From positions 7,465 to 35,699 of the forward strand of contig DJVL01000011.1 in the NCBI GenBank assembly GCA_002440845.1: a stretch of DNA of 28,235 nt. Reading direction: 5' to 3'. Below, in pieces: positions 1 to 8,529 of the stretch. Position numbers and translations under genes: made by a program. The stretch's first letter is position 1. Each line of letters opens with the position of its first letter. Source of the DNA: Patescibacteria group bacterium UBA6257 (GTDB lineage Bacteria; Patescibacteriota; Minisyncoccia; UBA6257). A model generated the notes under the pieces. That model did no database searches and was not told where the DNA came from. It worked only from the letters and a program-made list of their open reading frames with translations.

Positions 1-150
1 ATCTGCCGAAGATAAAACTAAATTAATATTTCTGACAAGGAAAGTCAAGCTATAAAGTACCGCCGCCGCGCTTGCCGCTATTGAAAATATACCAATGCCT
101 AAAAACAAATATTCCTGTCTAATCTTTTTTTTATTTATCTTTCCTGCCAT
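1..150 (-). CDS. partial single-helix membrane protein, N-terminal 50 residues
   Basis: An open frame starts with ATG at 150 and runs off the left edge, giving 50 residues. After a basic stretch (MAGKINKKKIRQ) there is one strong hydrophobic segment at about residues 14-39, so the product is probably inserted with its N-terminus inside. It lies 15 bp downstream of the PilO-like gene on the same strand and is probably co-transcribed with it. By position it could be another pilus assembly component, but no family signature is visible in the part present. The reading frame and gene status are fairly secure; the function is unknown. Confidence 0.6.
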   Translation of the reverse strand, partial: MAGKINKKKIRQEYLFLGIGIFSIAASAAAVLYSLTFLVRNINLVLSSAD

Positions 151-165
151 AATTTTAAATAATAA

Positions 166-699
166 TTAACGAAGATAAATTTTCCCCAAAATTTTTGCCT
201 CGTAATTGGCGTCTAACTCTTCTTGTCCTGTTTCGATTATTTCAATTTTTTCTAAAAGAACAGTGTAAGGGAGTTCTTGAAAATCTTTTAACCAATTTAA
301 AATTCCTTTTTTGGGCCCAGAAGCGATTAAATCAAAATTGTAACTCTTCTTGCTCCCCTCGGTTTCCTTATTCAAAATCCCAAAACGAAAACTCAAAGTT
401 AAGTCGTTTTTAGCAGCAAGCGTTTTTAAAACATCTTCAAAACCGACAGTTTCTGATTCTGTGGGTAAAGCCTTTTTTAAATTTTCAAGATAAGGCAGGG
501 CTTCTTTTTTTTCTTTCTCCAAATTCTCCACATTGGTTAAAACCCTTCCCCTGAGAAAAATTTCTTTCTTTTTCAAGGTAATCGCAGTCACGGTTTTGGC
601 AATATCTTTTTGGATATAGTAAAATATCCCGCCGCAAGCGCCGATTAAACCAATTATCAAAAAAATCCTGATTAACAATATTTTCTTGAAATTAATCAT
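166..699 (-). CDS. PilO-like type IV pilus assembly membrane protein
   Basis: This 177-residue protein has a short basic N-terminus, one transmembrane helix at about residues 9-27, a helical and probably coiled segment (about 35-75, rich in Lys/Glu), and a small alpha/beta periplasmic-type domain to the end. That architecture and length match PilO/GspM-like inner-membrane alignment-complex proteins, which bridge PilN and the secretin or pilus motor. Sequence identity to PilO cannot be judged by eye, so the name rests on architecture and on another single-helix membrane gene immediately downstream. The ATG at 699 is chosen because a good promoter ends only a few bases upstream of it (-10 at 708-713). 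Alternative: a generic single-pass membrane protein. Confidence 0.55.
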   Translation of the reverse strand: MINFKKILLIRIFLIIGLIGACGGIFYYIQKDIAKTVTAITLKKKEIFLRGRVLTNVENLEKEKKEALPYLENLKKALPTESETVGFEDVLKTLAAKNDLTLSFRFGILNKETEGSKKSYNFDLIASGPKKGILNWLKDFQELPYTVLLEKIEIIETGQEELDANYEAKILGKIYLR

Positions 700-707
700 T
701 TAAATAG

Positions 708-736
708 ATTATAACAAAAGAAAAAAAAGTTTCCAA
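708..736 (-). promoter_or_regulatory. sigma70-type promoter of the PilO-like gene, nearly leaderless
   Basis: Read on the minus strand there is TTGGAA (731-736), a 17-bp spacer and TATAAT (708-713), with TGT just before the -10 giving an extended -10 element. The expected transcription start is about 701, only one to three bases from the ATG at 699, so the mRNA would be essentially leaderless. Confidence 0.6.
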
Positions 737-805
737 CTTGCCAAAAAAGCAAAAATCAAAAATAATATAAAAATATAGAAAATAGCTACAATTTAAAATA
801 AAAAT

Positions 806-1885
806 ATGAATATGAAGCCCTACCAAAAAACTTTACCTGAAGAAAAGCTGTATTTAAATGTCCTTAACCTTTCTTTTAAAAATAATTTTCTTAAATTGCC
901 TGCCTTTGTCTCATCCTGCGATTCTTATAAAAAGGCCTGGGAAAGACTAATCGCTGCGAAAAAAATAAATTACGACCCCTTAAAAGAATGGGAAAGATTG
1001 GAAAAGAATAATATTAATTTTATTACAGCCAAAGAAAAATCCTACCCCTCCCTTTTAAAAGAAATAAATAATTTTCCTTTGGGAATATATGTTAAAGGTG
1101 AAATTCAACAAGAAAATAATTTTATCGCTGTGGTCGGAACAAGAAAATCCAGCCCCTATGGCGAATTGGTTACAGAAAAAATTGTTAAAGAACTGATTAA
1201 TTATAACTTCACCATTGTAAGCGGTTTGGCCTACGGAATTGATGCTATAGCTCATAAGGCTGCTTTAAAATCCGGCGGGAAAACCATAGCAGTTTTAGGT
1301 TCCGGTTTAGATAGGGTCCTGCCGGAAGGAAACAAAAATTTGGCTAAAGAAATCCTCTTAAAAAAAGGAGGGTTAATAAGCGAATATCCTTTAGAAACCG
1401 AACCGAAAAAATATTATTTCCCTTGGAGAAACAGAATTATCAGCGGTTTATGCCGAGCCACTTTGATAATTGAAGCGCCAGAAAAAAGCGGCGCTCTTAT
1501 CACTACCCGCTTTGCCTTAGAGCAAAACCGCGAGATTTTTGCCATACCCGGTTCTATCTTCAATCCAAATTCTCTTGGTCCTAATAATTTAATAAAGGAA
1601 GGGGCGAAACTGGTAAGCGGAATTGAAGATATCTTGGAAGAATTAAATATCAGCTTCGCTAAAAAAGAAAATTTAGAAAAAAACTCTGATTTAGAAAAAC
1701 AAATAAATAATCCTCTGGAAAAACAAATCTATCAATCGCTTTCTCCGGTAGAACCCTTGGCTATTGACAAAATTGTAGAAAAATTTAATCTTAAATCTAA
1801 TGAAGTTTTAGCTTGCTTAACTTCTCTGGAATTAAAGGGCGCAGCAAAAGACCTTGGAGGAGGCAATTATATAAAAATAAATTAA
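806..1885 (+). CDS. dprA: DNA processing protein DprA (natural transformation RecA loader)
   Basis: DprA binds incoming single-stranded DNA in the cytoplasm and loads RecA during natural transformation. The 359-residue product has an N-terminal helical (SAM-like) region and a Rossmann-like core at about residues 100-280. Visible motifs are VGTRKSSPYG, VSGLAYGIDAIAHKAAL, AVLGSGLD, the YYFPWRNRIISGL segment and SGALITTRFALEQNREIFAIPGS. A short C-terminal winged-helix-type domain spans about 300-359. Length and order are normal for the family. It starts a plus-strand run, with topA 18 bp downstream. The start (MNMKPY) is the first ATG; a second in-frame ATG lies two codons in. A weak -35-like TTGCCA at 738-743 and an AT-rich -10 region precede it. 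With pilus genes divergently upstream, this fits DNA uptake, a link inferred from proximity. Confidence 0.95.
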   Translation: MNMKPYQKTLPEEKLYLNVLNLSFKNNFLKLPAFVSSCDSYKKAWERLIAAKKINYDPLKEWERLEKNNINFITAKEKSYPSLLKEINNFPLGIYVKGEIQQENNFIAVVGTRKSSPYGELVTEKIVKELINYNFTIVSGLAYGIDAIAHKAALKSGGKTIAVLGSGLDRVLPEGNKNLAKEILLKKGGLISEYPLETEPKKYYFPWRNRIISGLCRATLIIEAPEKSGALITTRFALEQNREIFAIPGSIFNPNSLGPNNLIKEGAKLVSGIEDILEELNISFAKKENLEKNSDLEKQINNPLEKQIYQSLSPVEPLAIDKIVEKFNLKSNEVLACLTSLELKGAAKDLGGGNYIKIN

Positions 1886-1903
1886 TGCTGGAATAAAAAT
1901 AAT

Positions 1904-4030
1904 ATGAACTTAATTATTGTTGAATCGCCAACTAAAGCAAAAACTATTTCTCACTTCTTGGGAAAAGATTTTAAAGTGGTCGCCTCCTATGGCCACGTAA
2001 GGGATCTGCCAAAATCAAGGTTAGGGATTAAAATTGAAAATAATTTTCTTCCTGAATATATTATCCCCACTAAAGCCAAAAAAAGGGTAAACGAACTTAA
2101 AAAAACCAGCAAAAAAGCGGAAAAAATTATTTTAGCCACTGATGAAGACCGCGAAGGAGAAGCAATTGCTTGGCATCTCGCTAATATTTTAAAAACCAAA
2201 AATTCCAGCGAAAAAGCTGAAAATCAAATAAAAACCGAAAGGATTGTTTTTCACGAAATTACCAAACCAGCCATAGAAAAAGCCATTAAAGAACCGCGAC
2301 AGATAAATATGGATTTAGTTTATGCCCAGCAAGCCAGAAGAGTTTTAGACAGATTGGTTGGTTATAAATTATCACCCTTCCTCTGGCGAAAAATTTTAAG
2401 AGGTCTATCTGCCGGCCGGGTCCAATCGCCCGCTTTAAGACTAATAGTGGAAAGGGAAAGAGAAAGAGAAAGTTTTAAACAAGAAAAATATTATACTCTT
2501 GTCGCTGTTTTAGAAAAAATTTTAAAAGGAAAAAACAAAGAAACCTTAGAAGCTAATTTATCTAAAATCAATGGCAAATCTTTGCCTAAACCCGGAATAA
2601 AAAATAAAGAAGAGGCTGAAAGAATAAAAAAAGAATTAGAAAATAATAAAGCTGCTGTTAAAGAAATCGCGGAAGAAAAAGAAAATAAATCCCCTCTGCC
2701 GCCTTTTACCACCAGCACCTTACAGCAAACGGCTTGGCGTCTTTTTCATTTTCCGGCAAAAAAAACCATGATGATTGCCCAAGGACTCTATGAAGGAAAA
2801 AATTTAGGCAAAGGACCGGTTGGGCTGATTACCTATATGAGAACTGACTCCTTCAACCTTGCCGCCTCAGCCCTTGATGCCGCTAAAATTTTTATCCAAA
2901 AAAATCTTGGAGAAAAATATACTTTGCCAAAACCAAGAATTTTTAAAAACCGTTCGCGGTTAGCCCAAGAAGCCCATGAAGCTATCAGGCCAACCGACCC
3001 CTTCCTTGTTCCAGAATCAATAGAAAAATATTTGGCAAAGGAAGAATTGCTCTTATATTCTTTAATTTGGAGCAGATTTTTAGCCACTCAAATGCCTCAA
3101 GCAATAATAAAAAAAACATCCGTTATCTTTGAGGCTTCGGGAAAAAAAGATATTTATGAATTAAAAAGCAATTTTTATAAATTAGAGTTTGATGGTTTTT
3201 TAAAAATTTATCCCTATGCTTATCCTTCGGAAGTTGGGAAAAATTTTCCCCAAATAAAAAAAGGTGAAGAGTTGATTATTAAAAAAACCGATGTCCTTGA
3301 ACATTTAACTCAGCCGCCGCCAAGATTTAACGATGCTTCTTTAATAAAAACTTTGGAAAATTTCGGCATCGGCCGACCGTCAACTTATGCTCCCATAATT
3401 TCTGTCCTTCAGGAAAGAGGTTATATTTTAAGAGACGAAAATAAAGCTTTTTTCCCTTCGGAAATAGGCATTTTGGTTTCCGATTTTTTGGTTCAGCATT
3501 TTGATACAATTATAGATTATCAATTTACCTCTCAGCTGGAAGAAAAATTAGACGAAATAGCCCAAGGAAAAATTGCTTGGGAAAAAATAATCAAAGATTT
3601 TTATGAACCGTTTGAGGAAAACATTAAGAAAAAAGACCAAGAAATTTCTAAAGAAAAATTGGCGCCAATCACTACCACCAAAGAAAAATGCCCTTTGTGC
3701 GGCAACTTTTTAGTATTAAAACTCGGCCGTTATGGAAAATTTTACGCCTGTTCTTCTTGGCCAAAGTGTTCTTACACCAAATCTCAGGAAAACAATCTTT
3801 CTCTTCCTTGCCCTCTTTGCCAAAAAGGCAAGGTAGTAATTAAAAGAAGCAAAAAAGGGAAAACTTTCTACGCTTGTTCTGCTTGGCCGGAATGTAAATT
3901 TATTTCTTCTTATCCGCCAACCGGAAAAAATTGCCCTGAATGCGGGAAATATTTAGTAGAAACAAAAACAAAAATTAAATGCTCCGACCGTAATTGTCAT
4001 TATGAAACCCTTAAGGAAAAAATTAGTTGA
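1904..4030 (+). CDS. topA: DNA topoisomerase I (type IA)
   Basis: Topoisomerase I relaxes negative supercoils by a transient 5'-phosphotyrosine break. The 708-residue protein opens with the TOPRIM domain (IIVESPTKAKTI with catalytic Glu7; ATDEDREGE with Asp80 and Asp82). It carries the active-site loop GLITYMRTDS with Tyr311 and ends with three Cys4 zinc-ribbon units (CPLC...C...C, CPLC...C...C, CPEC...C...C) in the last 120 residues. All catalytic parts are present and the length is typical. It follows dprA by 18 bp, an order seen in many bacteria. Its last 29 bp overlap the start of the (p)ppGpp synthetase gene, suggesting translational coupling. The stop codon is TGA, evidence for the standard bacterial code. 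Confidence 0.97.
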   Translation: MNLIIVESPTKAKTISHFLGKDFKVVASYGHVRDLPKSRLGIKIENNFLPEYIIPTKAKKRVNELKKTSKKAEKIILATDEDREGEAIAWHLANILKTKNSSEKAENQIKTERIVFHEITKPAIEKAIKEPRQINMDLVYAQQARRVLDRLVGYKLSPFLWRKILRGLSAGRVQSPALRLIVERERERESFKQEKYYTLVAVLEKILKGKNKETLEANLSKINGKSLPKPGIKNKEEAERIKKELENNKAAVKEIAEEKENKSPLPPFTTSTLQQTAWRLFHFPAKKTMMIAQGLYEGKNLGKGPVGLITYMRTDSFNLAASALDAAKIFIQKNLGEKYTLPKPRIFKNRSRLAQEAHEAIRPTDPFLVPESIEKYLAKEELLLYSLIWSRFLATQMPQAIIKKTSVIFEASGKKDIYELKSNFYKLEFDGFLKIYPYAYPSEVGKNFPQIKKGEELIIKKTDVLEHLTQPPPRFNDASLIKTLENFGIGRPSTYAPIISVLQERGYILRDENKAFFPSEIGILVSDFLVQHFDTIIDYQFTSQLEEKLDEIAQGKIAWEKIIKDFYEPFEENIKKKDQEISKEKLAPITTTKEKCPLCGNFLVLKLGRYGKFYACSSWPKCSYTKSQENNLSLPCPLCQKGKVVIKRSKKGKTFYACSAWPECKFISSYPPTGKNCPECGKYLVETKTKIKCSDRNCHYETLKEKIS

Positions 4031-5462
4031 AAAATTAAAAAATCGTTTAGGGGAAAAAGAACTTGAGTTGCTGGAAAACGCTATTGATTTTGCCGAGAAA
4101 TCCCATAATGGCCAAAAAAGGAAATCCGGTGAGCCATTTATCAAACATCCTTTAAGGGTTGCCTATACCTTGACAAAATATAAATTAGATTTAAATACCA
4201 TTGTTAGCGCCGTTCTCCATGATACCGTTGAAGATTGTTCTGTGCCTTTAGAGGAAATAAAAATTAAATTCGGCCCAGAAGTGGCTTTTTTAGTGCAAAG
4301 CCTGACTAAAATTTCCTCCTTTAAATACAAAGAGCCTCAAAAAGACATTTTTTTAGAAAAAGAAAGTTTTCGGAATATGATTTTAGCTATGGCCAAAGAC
4401 ATTCGGGTTATTCTAATAAAATTGGCTGACCGGCTTGACAATGCAAAAACTTTTTGGGCGTTGGAAGAAAATAAAAAAAACCAAAAAGCGAAAGAAACTT
4501 TGGAAATTTACGCTCCTTTAGCTTACAGGCTGGGAATGACTGACATCGGAGCTAAATTAGAAGACCTGTCTTTCCCTTATGTCTTCAAAGAAGAATATAA
4601 AGAAACAAAAAAAATAGTAGGCAACCATCGGGAAGAACTGGAAAATTACCTAAAAGAATTAGTGCCCATCTTGGAAAAAAAGCTAAAAGAAAATAAACTG
4701 TTTCTTTTTAAAATTAAATTCCGCGCCAAACATCTTTACAGCATCTGGAGAAAACTTCAAAAAGAAGAAATGGATATAAAAAGAGTCTACGACTTGGTGG
4801 CTTTAAGAATTATTTTAAAGAAAACTGAGGATTGCTACCTTGCTTTAGGCATAATCCATGGGCTCTGGAAACCCGTGCCCGGAAGATTTAAAGATTATAT
4901 TGCTTTACCAAAACCCAATGGCTACCGCAGTCTTCATACTTCAGTTTTTGCCGAAAAAGGCAGGATTGTAGAAATTCAAATCAGAACAAAAGAAATGGAT
5001 GAAGAGGCAGAAAAAGGCATAACCAGCCATTGGTTATATAAATCTTCAAAAGATATAAAAAACCCAAAAAAAATCCAAATAAAAGATTTCCTGTGGATTA
5101 ATCAATTGCAACAATGGCAAAAAGAATTTTCCCGTTCAAAAAATTTTTTAGAGTTTTTAAAAACCGATTTTTTTAAGGACAGAATTTTTGTTTTAACGCC
5201 AAAAGGAGATGTCATTGATTTGCCTGACGGCGCTACTCCCATCGATTTTGCCTATCAAGTTCATACCGAAATCGGCAATCAGGCACTCGGAGCAAAAGTC
5301 AATGGAAAACTTGTCCCTTTTGACTATAAACTCAAATCAGGAGAATTAGTTGAAATTATTTTAAAAAAAGGAAAACTCCCTTCCTCGGGCTGGCTGGAAT
5401 TTGTAAAAATGGCTGAAACAAAAAAGAAAATTCAAGAGGCTTTAAAGAAAAAATCTTTTTAA
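4002..5462 (+). CDS. rel: bifunctional (p)ppGpp synthetase/hydrolase, short Rel/SpoT homologue
   Basis: This enzyme makes and degrades the alarmone (p)ppGpp. The HD hydrolase domain (about 25-185) has its metal and catalytic residues: His49, His73-Asp74, Glu77-Asp78 and Asp143 (LADR). The synthetase domain (about 235-345) has Asp264 (VYDLVALR), GRFKDYIALPKPNGYRSLHT and Glu324 (EIQIRT). The RFKD motif at 295-298 is the basic RxKD form of bifunctional enzymes, not the acidic form of synthetase-only RelA. A TGS domain spans about 393-456. The protein then stops at 486 residues, so the zinc-finger and ACT regulatory modules of full-length Rel (about 700-740 residues) are absent. His to Asp in LADRLDN is a change from the usual RLHN. 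The ATG lies 29 bp inside topA; no later start keeps the HD domain. Its TAA abuts the parB stop codon. Confidence 0.93.
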   Translation: MKPLRKKLVEKLKNRLGEKELELLENAIDFAEKSHNGQKRKSGEPFIKHPLRVAYTLTKYKLDLNTIVSAVLHDTVEDCSVPLEEIKIKFGPEVAFLVQSLTKISSFKYKEPQKDIFLEKESFRNMILAMAKDIRVILIKLADRLDNAKTFWALEENKKNQKAKETLEIYAPLAYRLGMTDIGAKLEDLSFPYVFKEEYKETKKIVGNHREELENYLKELVPILEKKLKENKLFLFKIKFRAKHLYSIWRKLQKEEMDIKRVYDLVALRIILKKTEDCYLALGIIHGLWKPVPGRFKDYIALPKPNGYRSLHTSVFAEKGRIVEIQIRTKEMDEEAEKGITSHWLYKSSKDIKNPKKIQIKDFLWINQLQQWQKEFSRSKNFLEFLKTDFFKDRIFVLTPKGDVIDLPDGATPIDFAYQVHTEIGNQALGAKVNGKLVPFDYKLKSGELVEIILKKGKLPSSGWLEFVKMAETKKKIQEALKKKSF

Positions 5463-6692
5463 TTAATCTTTTGGGTTGACTTTATCCTCTAAAATTCTTT
5501 TAAGGATTTTTTCTAATTCTTCTTCGGAAAAAAACCTGATTTCAATCGCTCCTTGGCTTCCTCTTTTTTTAATCAAAACCGGCGTTTGTAAAAATCCTTC
5601 CAATTTTTCCCGCCACTCCAAATCTTCAGGATTTAAAGAAACGTTCTTCCTCCTTGGTGAAACATCCTTTTTCCCTTCAGAACCAAGATAATGCCGGGCT
5701 AAATCAAAAGCTTCTCTGCCGGAAAGATTTTTCGCTAAAATTTCTTTTAAAAAAGCCCTTCGTTTTTCCGGATTATTAAAAAGAAGAATCGCCCGGGCAT
5801 GACCTTCATTTATCTTGTTTTCCTCCAAAGCCATCTGAGCTTCATAGGGCAGCTGCAATAACCTTAAAATATTGGCGACTGCTTCCCTGCTTTTTCCCAG
5901 TCTTTCGGCTAATTCTTGTTGGGTCAAACCAAACTCGCTAATTAAACGAGCGAAAGCTTTGGCTTTGGATACAGAACTCAAATCTTCTCTCTGGATATTC
6001 TCAATTAAAGCCATTTCTAATTTTCTCTGTTCAGCTATCGGTTTTTTTATAATAACCGGCACCGACGGCAAACCCAATAACTTTGAAGCCATTAATCTTC
6101 TCTCCCCTGAAATCAACTGATATTCTACCTCCGTGCCTTTTTCCGTTTCTTTTTCTATCCGGGTAACAAGCAAAGGCTCTAAAATCCCGTATTCCTTAAT
6201 AGAATCTGCTAATTCCCTCAAAGATTCCTCTGAAAAAATTTTTCTTGGTTGCTGGGGATTGGGTTTAATCTTATCTGTTTCAATATAAAAGATTCTTTCT
6301 TCCCCTTGATGGCCAAGGTGGCCAAAAAAAGGCGTCTTCTGAATTTCTTTTTTAGGCAAAAAATTTCCAGAAGAAACATCCGACAGATTAGAAAACTCCA
6401 TCATCATTTCTGTTCTTCCTAAAACTGCTTTGTTCTGTGTAAAATCGTCTTGAAAATTTTCTTTTAAAGAATTTAAATTTCCTAATTCTAAATTTTCTTT
6501 TTCCTTGTCCGGTTGTCCGCCTGAACCTGAAAAAGAATTTTTAATTAAATCTGAGGAAAGATTGGAAAAAGTATCGGAAATTTTTCCATTTATTCTGTCT
6601 TCAAGCAAATCTTGGCCGTTGTTTTGCGGATTCTTATTTTTTTTGGGAATCAAAGCGTTAATTCCCTGCCCTAAAAATTGATTATCGTCCAT
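5463..6692 (-). CDS. parB: chromosome partitioning protein ParB (CTP-dependent DNA clamp)
   Basis: ParB binds parS sites near the origin and spreads as a CTP-gated clamp, working with ParA. I choose the ATG at 6692 (409 residues), which gives the typical ParB opening MDDNQFLGQGINALIPKK; an in-frame TTG at 6707 would add five residues. After the opening, a long acidic/polar linker of about 100 residues precedes the ParB/Sulfiredoxin-like CTPase domain (NPQQPRKIF, ISGERRLMA, ENIQRED). A helix-turn-helix domain (LTQQELAERLGKSREAVANI) and a C-terminal dimerisation region follow. The linker is longer than in many ParB proteins. parA lies 17 bp upstream. The gene is convergent with rel and the two stop codons touch (TAATTA at 5460-5465), leaving no room for a terminator between them. 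Confidence 0.95.
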   Translation of the reverse strand: MDDNQFLGQGINALIPKKNKNPQNNGQDLLEDRINGKISDTFSNLSSDLIKNSFSGSGGQPDKEKENLELGNLNSLKENFQDDFTQNKAVLGRTEMMMEFSNLSDVSSGNFLPKKEIQKTPFFGHLGHQGEERIFYIETDKIKPNPQQPRKIFSEESLRELADSIKEYGILEPLLVTRIEKETEKGTEVEYQLISGERRLMASKLLGLPSVPVIIKKPIAEQRKLEMALIENIQREDLSSVSKAKAFARLISEFGLTQQELAERLGKSREAVANILRLLQLPYEAQMALEENKINEGHARAILLFNNPEKRRAFLKEILAKNLSGREAFDLARHYLGSEGKKDVSPRRKNVSLNPEDLEWREKLEGFLQTPVLIKKRGSQGAIEIRFFSEEELEKILKRILEDKVNPKD

Positions 6693-6709
6693 AATGATAA
6701 ATCTCAACT

Positions 6710-7504
6710 TTAAATTTTAAAACCATTATTGAATTCTGATTTTTTAATTAATTCTTGGGCTAATTGACGATAAGCTCTCGCTCCGTCTGAATATGGATTA
6801 TACTGAAGAATAGGCTTGCCAAAACTCGGCGCTTCAGCAAGGTCAACGTTTCTTGGAATAATCGTTTCAAAAACATAACCGGGGAAATTTCTCCTGATAT
6901 GCTTAACCACCAATCTATCCAACTTATTTCTTCTATCATAAAGAGTCATCACGGCGCCAAGAATTTTTAAATCTTTTTCAAGGTTCCTTCTTATTAAATC
7001 AATGGTATTAATCAGCTGGGCCAATCCTTCCAAGGCATAATACTCTGTTTGGATAGGAATTAAGACATCTTGAGACGCTGCCAAGCCATTAATTGTCAAT
7101 AAGCCCAAAGAAGGCGGTAAATCTATTAAAATATAATGATATTGAGGTAATAGCGGAGATAGCAACTCGTTCAACCTGAACTCTTTTTCAGGAAAAACAT
7201 TTAATTCCACTTGGGCGCCAATTAAGTCAGGAGAAGCCGGTAAAATATCCAAGCCAAATACGGAAGTTCTCTTTACGGCTTCTTGGAGAGAGATTCTTCC
7301 TATTAAGACATGGTAAACCGTGGTTGACAATTGTTTGTATTCTTTATAATCAAAACCCAAGCCGGAAGTCGTATTGGCTTGAGGATCAAAATCCACTATC
7401 AAAGTTTTCCTGCCAAAAGCCGCTAAATAAGCCCCTAAATTCATTGTAGTCGTAGTCTTTCCTACACCGCCTTTCTGGTTGCAAATAGCGATGACCTTCA
7501 CCAT
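6710..7504 (-). CDS. parA: chromosome partitioning ATPase ParA (Soj-like)
   Basis: ParA is a DNA-binding, dimerising P-loop ATPase that moves ParB-parS complexes and helps segregate origins. The 264-residue product has the deviant Walker A CNQKGGVGKTTTTMNLG with the signature lysine, the switch I segment VDFDPQANTTSGLG, and the Walker B-type IDLPPSLGLLTING. The length is typical of chromosomal Soj-type ParA without an N-terminal DNA-binding extension. The ATG at 7504 sits about six bases downstream of the expected transcription start of an extended -10 promoter. It forms a two-gene operon with parB. The neighbour kamA upstream is probably a separate unit because of this promoter. Confidence 0.96.
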   Translation of the reverse strand: MVKVIAICNQKGGVGKTTTTMNLGAYLAAFGRKTLIVDFDPQANTTSGLGFDYKEYKQLSTTVYHVLIGRISLQEAVKRTSVFGLDILPASPDLIGAQVELNVFPEKEFRLNELLSPLLPQYHYILIDLPPSLGLLTINGLAASQDVLIPIQTEYYALEGLAQLINTIDLIRRNLEKDLKILGAVMTLYDRRNKLDRLVVKHIRRNFPGYVFETIIPRNVDLAEAPSFGKPILQYNPYSDGARAYRQLAQELIKKSEFNNGFKI

Positions 7505-7516
7505 AATAATATTAAT

Positions 7517-7525
7517 AGTATAACA
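7517..7525 (-). promoter_or_regulatory. extended -10 promoter of parAB, nearly leaderless
   Basis: The minus strand reads TGT-TATACT, an extended -10 element with the hexamer at 7517-7522. No convincing -35 lies upstream, which is common for TG-extended promoters. The predicted start near 7510 leaves about six bases before the ATG at 7504 and no space for a Shine-Dalgarno site. Confidence 0.5.
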
Positions 7526-7576
7526 TGAGAGGAAAAAGAAAAAAATAGTAAAAAATCAATTCGCTAAAAGATTCCC

Positions 7577-8506
7577 TCAAGCTGATTGTCTTTTTGTCTC
7601 AGATTGTCTCAGAAAAGAAAAATCAAAATCAAGGGGCAAGGGAATTTTACAAGGAAAACCTTTTTTATCTAAAGCGTAAATGGGATAAGCCAAACCGCTT
7701 AATTCTTTTCTCAACTGAGTCATAATTTTTATTTCTTTTTTAAAACCAACGGTAAAATGTTCTGTTCCAGAAGGAGCGTCGTTGTGGAAAATATAATAAG
7801 GTTTAACTCCTAAGGCTGTTAAACCTTCAAAAAGCTCTTTTAAAATTTCTTTTTTATCATTAATCCCTTTTAAAAAAACCGTCTGGGATAATAAAATCGT
7901 GTTTTCTAAAGAATGAAGTTTTTTTATAGCTTTTTTTGTTTCTAAAGTTAACTCGTCCGGGTGCTCAAAATGAAGCAAGAGATAAAGCGGTTGCTTTTTA
8001 ACCAGCTTCAATATTTCTAAAATTTCTTGGTTTATTCTTTTGGGGTCGCTAACCGCCAACCTTGTGCCGATTCTGATGATTTTAATTTGTTTCAAACAAA
8101 CAATTTTTTTTAAGAAATTTCTTAAAATCTCCGGCTGAGTTAAAGGATCGCCGCCGGAAATTATTACTTCCCGAATTTTTTTATGTTTTTTTATAAAGTC
8201 AACTATGGCTTCTAAATCAGTTCTGCTTAAAAGCCCTTTTCTAATGTCTGAAACCGCTCTTCTCCGAAAACAAAAACGGCAATAAGCGGCGCAATTTAAA
8301 GTCAATAAAACCAACGCCCTGTCAGAATAACGATAAATCAACCCTTTAACAGGACTGTTTTTTTCTTCAGCTAAAGGGTCTAGATTTTTCTTTTTACCTT
8401 GTTTTTCTTTTCTTGAAGGATAAAATTGTTTTCTAATTGCTTCTGATTTTTTGGCTAATTTTTCCAAATGCGGAGTAATTTTAAATTGAAGGTTTGATTG
8501 ATTCAT
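7577..8506 (-). CDS. kamA: lysine 2,3-aminomutase-like radical SAM/PLP enzyme
   Basis: Radical SAM aminomutases of this family move the alpha-amino group of lysine, or of a lysyl residue on EF-P (EpmB), to the beta position. The 309-residue protein has the iron-sulfur cluster motif CAAYCRFC (Cys72, Cys76, Cys79) followed by Arg81, then ISGGDPL for SAM. Asp243 (FHNDAP), Asp280 (ALDKKG) and PLP-site Lys287 (CKIPLP) have spacings of 37 and 7 residues. Those spacings are the same as I recall for Asp293, Asp330 and Lys337 of clostridial lysine 2,3-aminomutase, so lysine recognition looks retained. It is shorter than the 416-residue clostridial enzyme, mainly at the ends. A strong Shine-Dalgarno (GAGGAG, 8510-8515) fixes the ATG at 8506. 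No efp, acetyltransferase or lysine catabolism gene is in view, so free lysine versus EF-P is unresolved. Confidence 0.85.
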   Translation of the reverse strand: MNQSNLQFKITPHLEKLAKKSEAIRKQFYPSRKEKQGKKKNLDPLAEEKNSPVKGLIYRYSDRALVLLTLNCAAYCRFCFRRRAVSDIRKGLLSRTDLEAIVDFIKKHKKIREVIISGGDPLTQPEILRNFLKKIVCLKQIKIIRIGTRLAVSDPKRINQEILEILKLVKKQPLYLLLHFEHPDELTLETKKAIKKLHSLENTILLSQTVFLKGINDKKEILKELFEGLTALGVKPYYIFHNDAPSGTEHFTVGFKKEIKIMTQLRKELSGLAYPIYALDKKGFPCKIPLPLDFDFSFLRQSETKRQSA

Positions 8507-8529
8507 AATCTCCTCAACAACAACTTTTT

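Noticed and set aside
6693..6707. TTG start adding five residues to ParB
   Set aside because: The ATG at 6692 gives the usual ParB opening and has proper spacing from parA.
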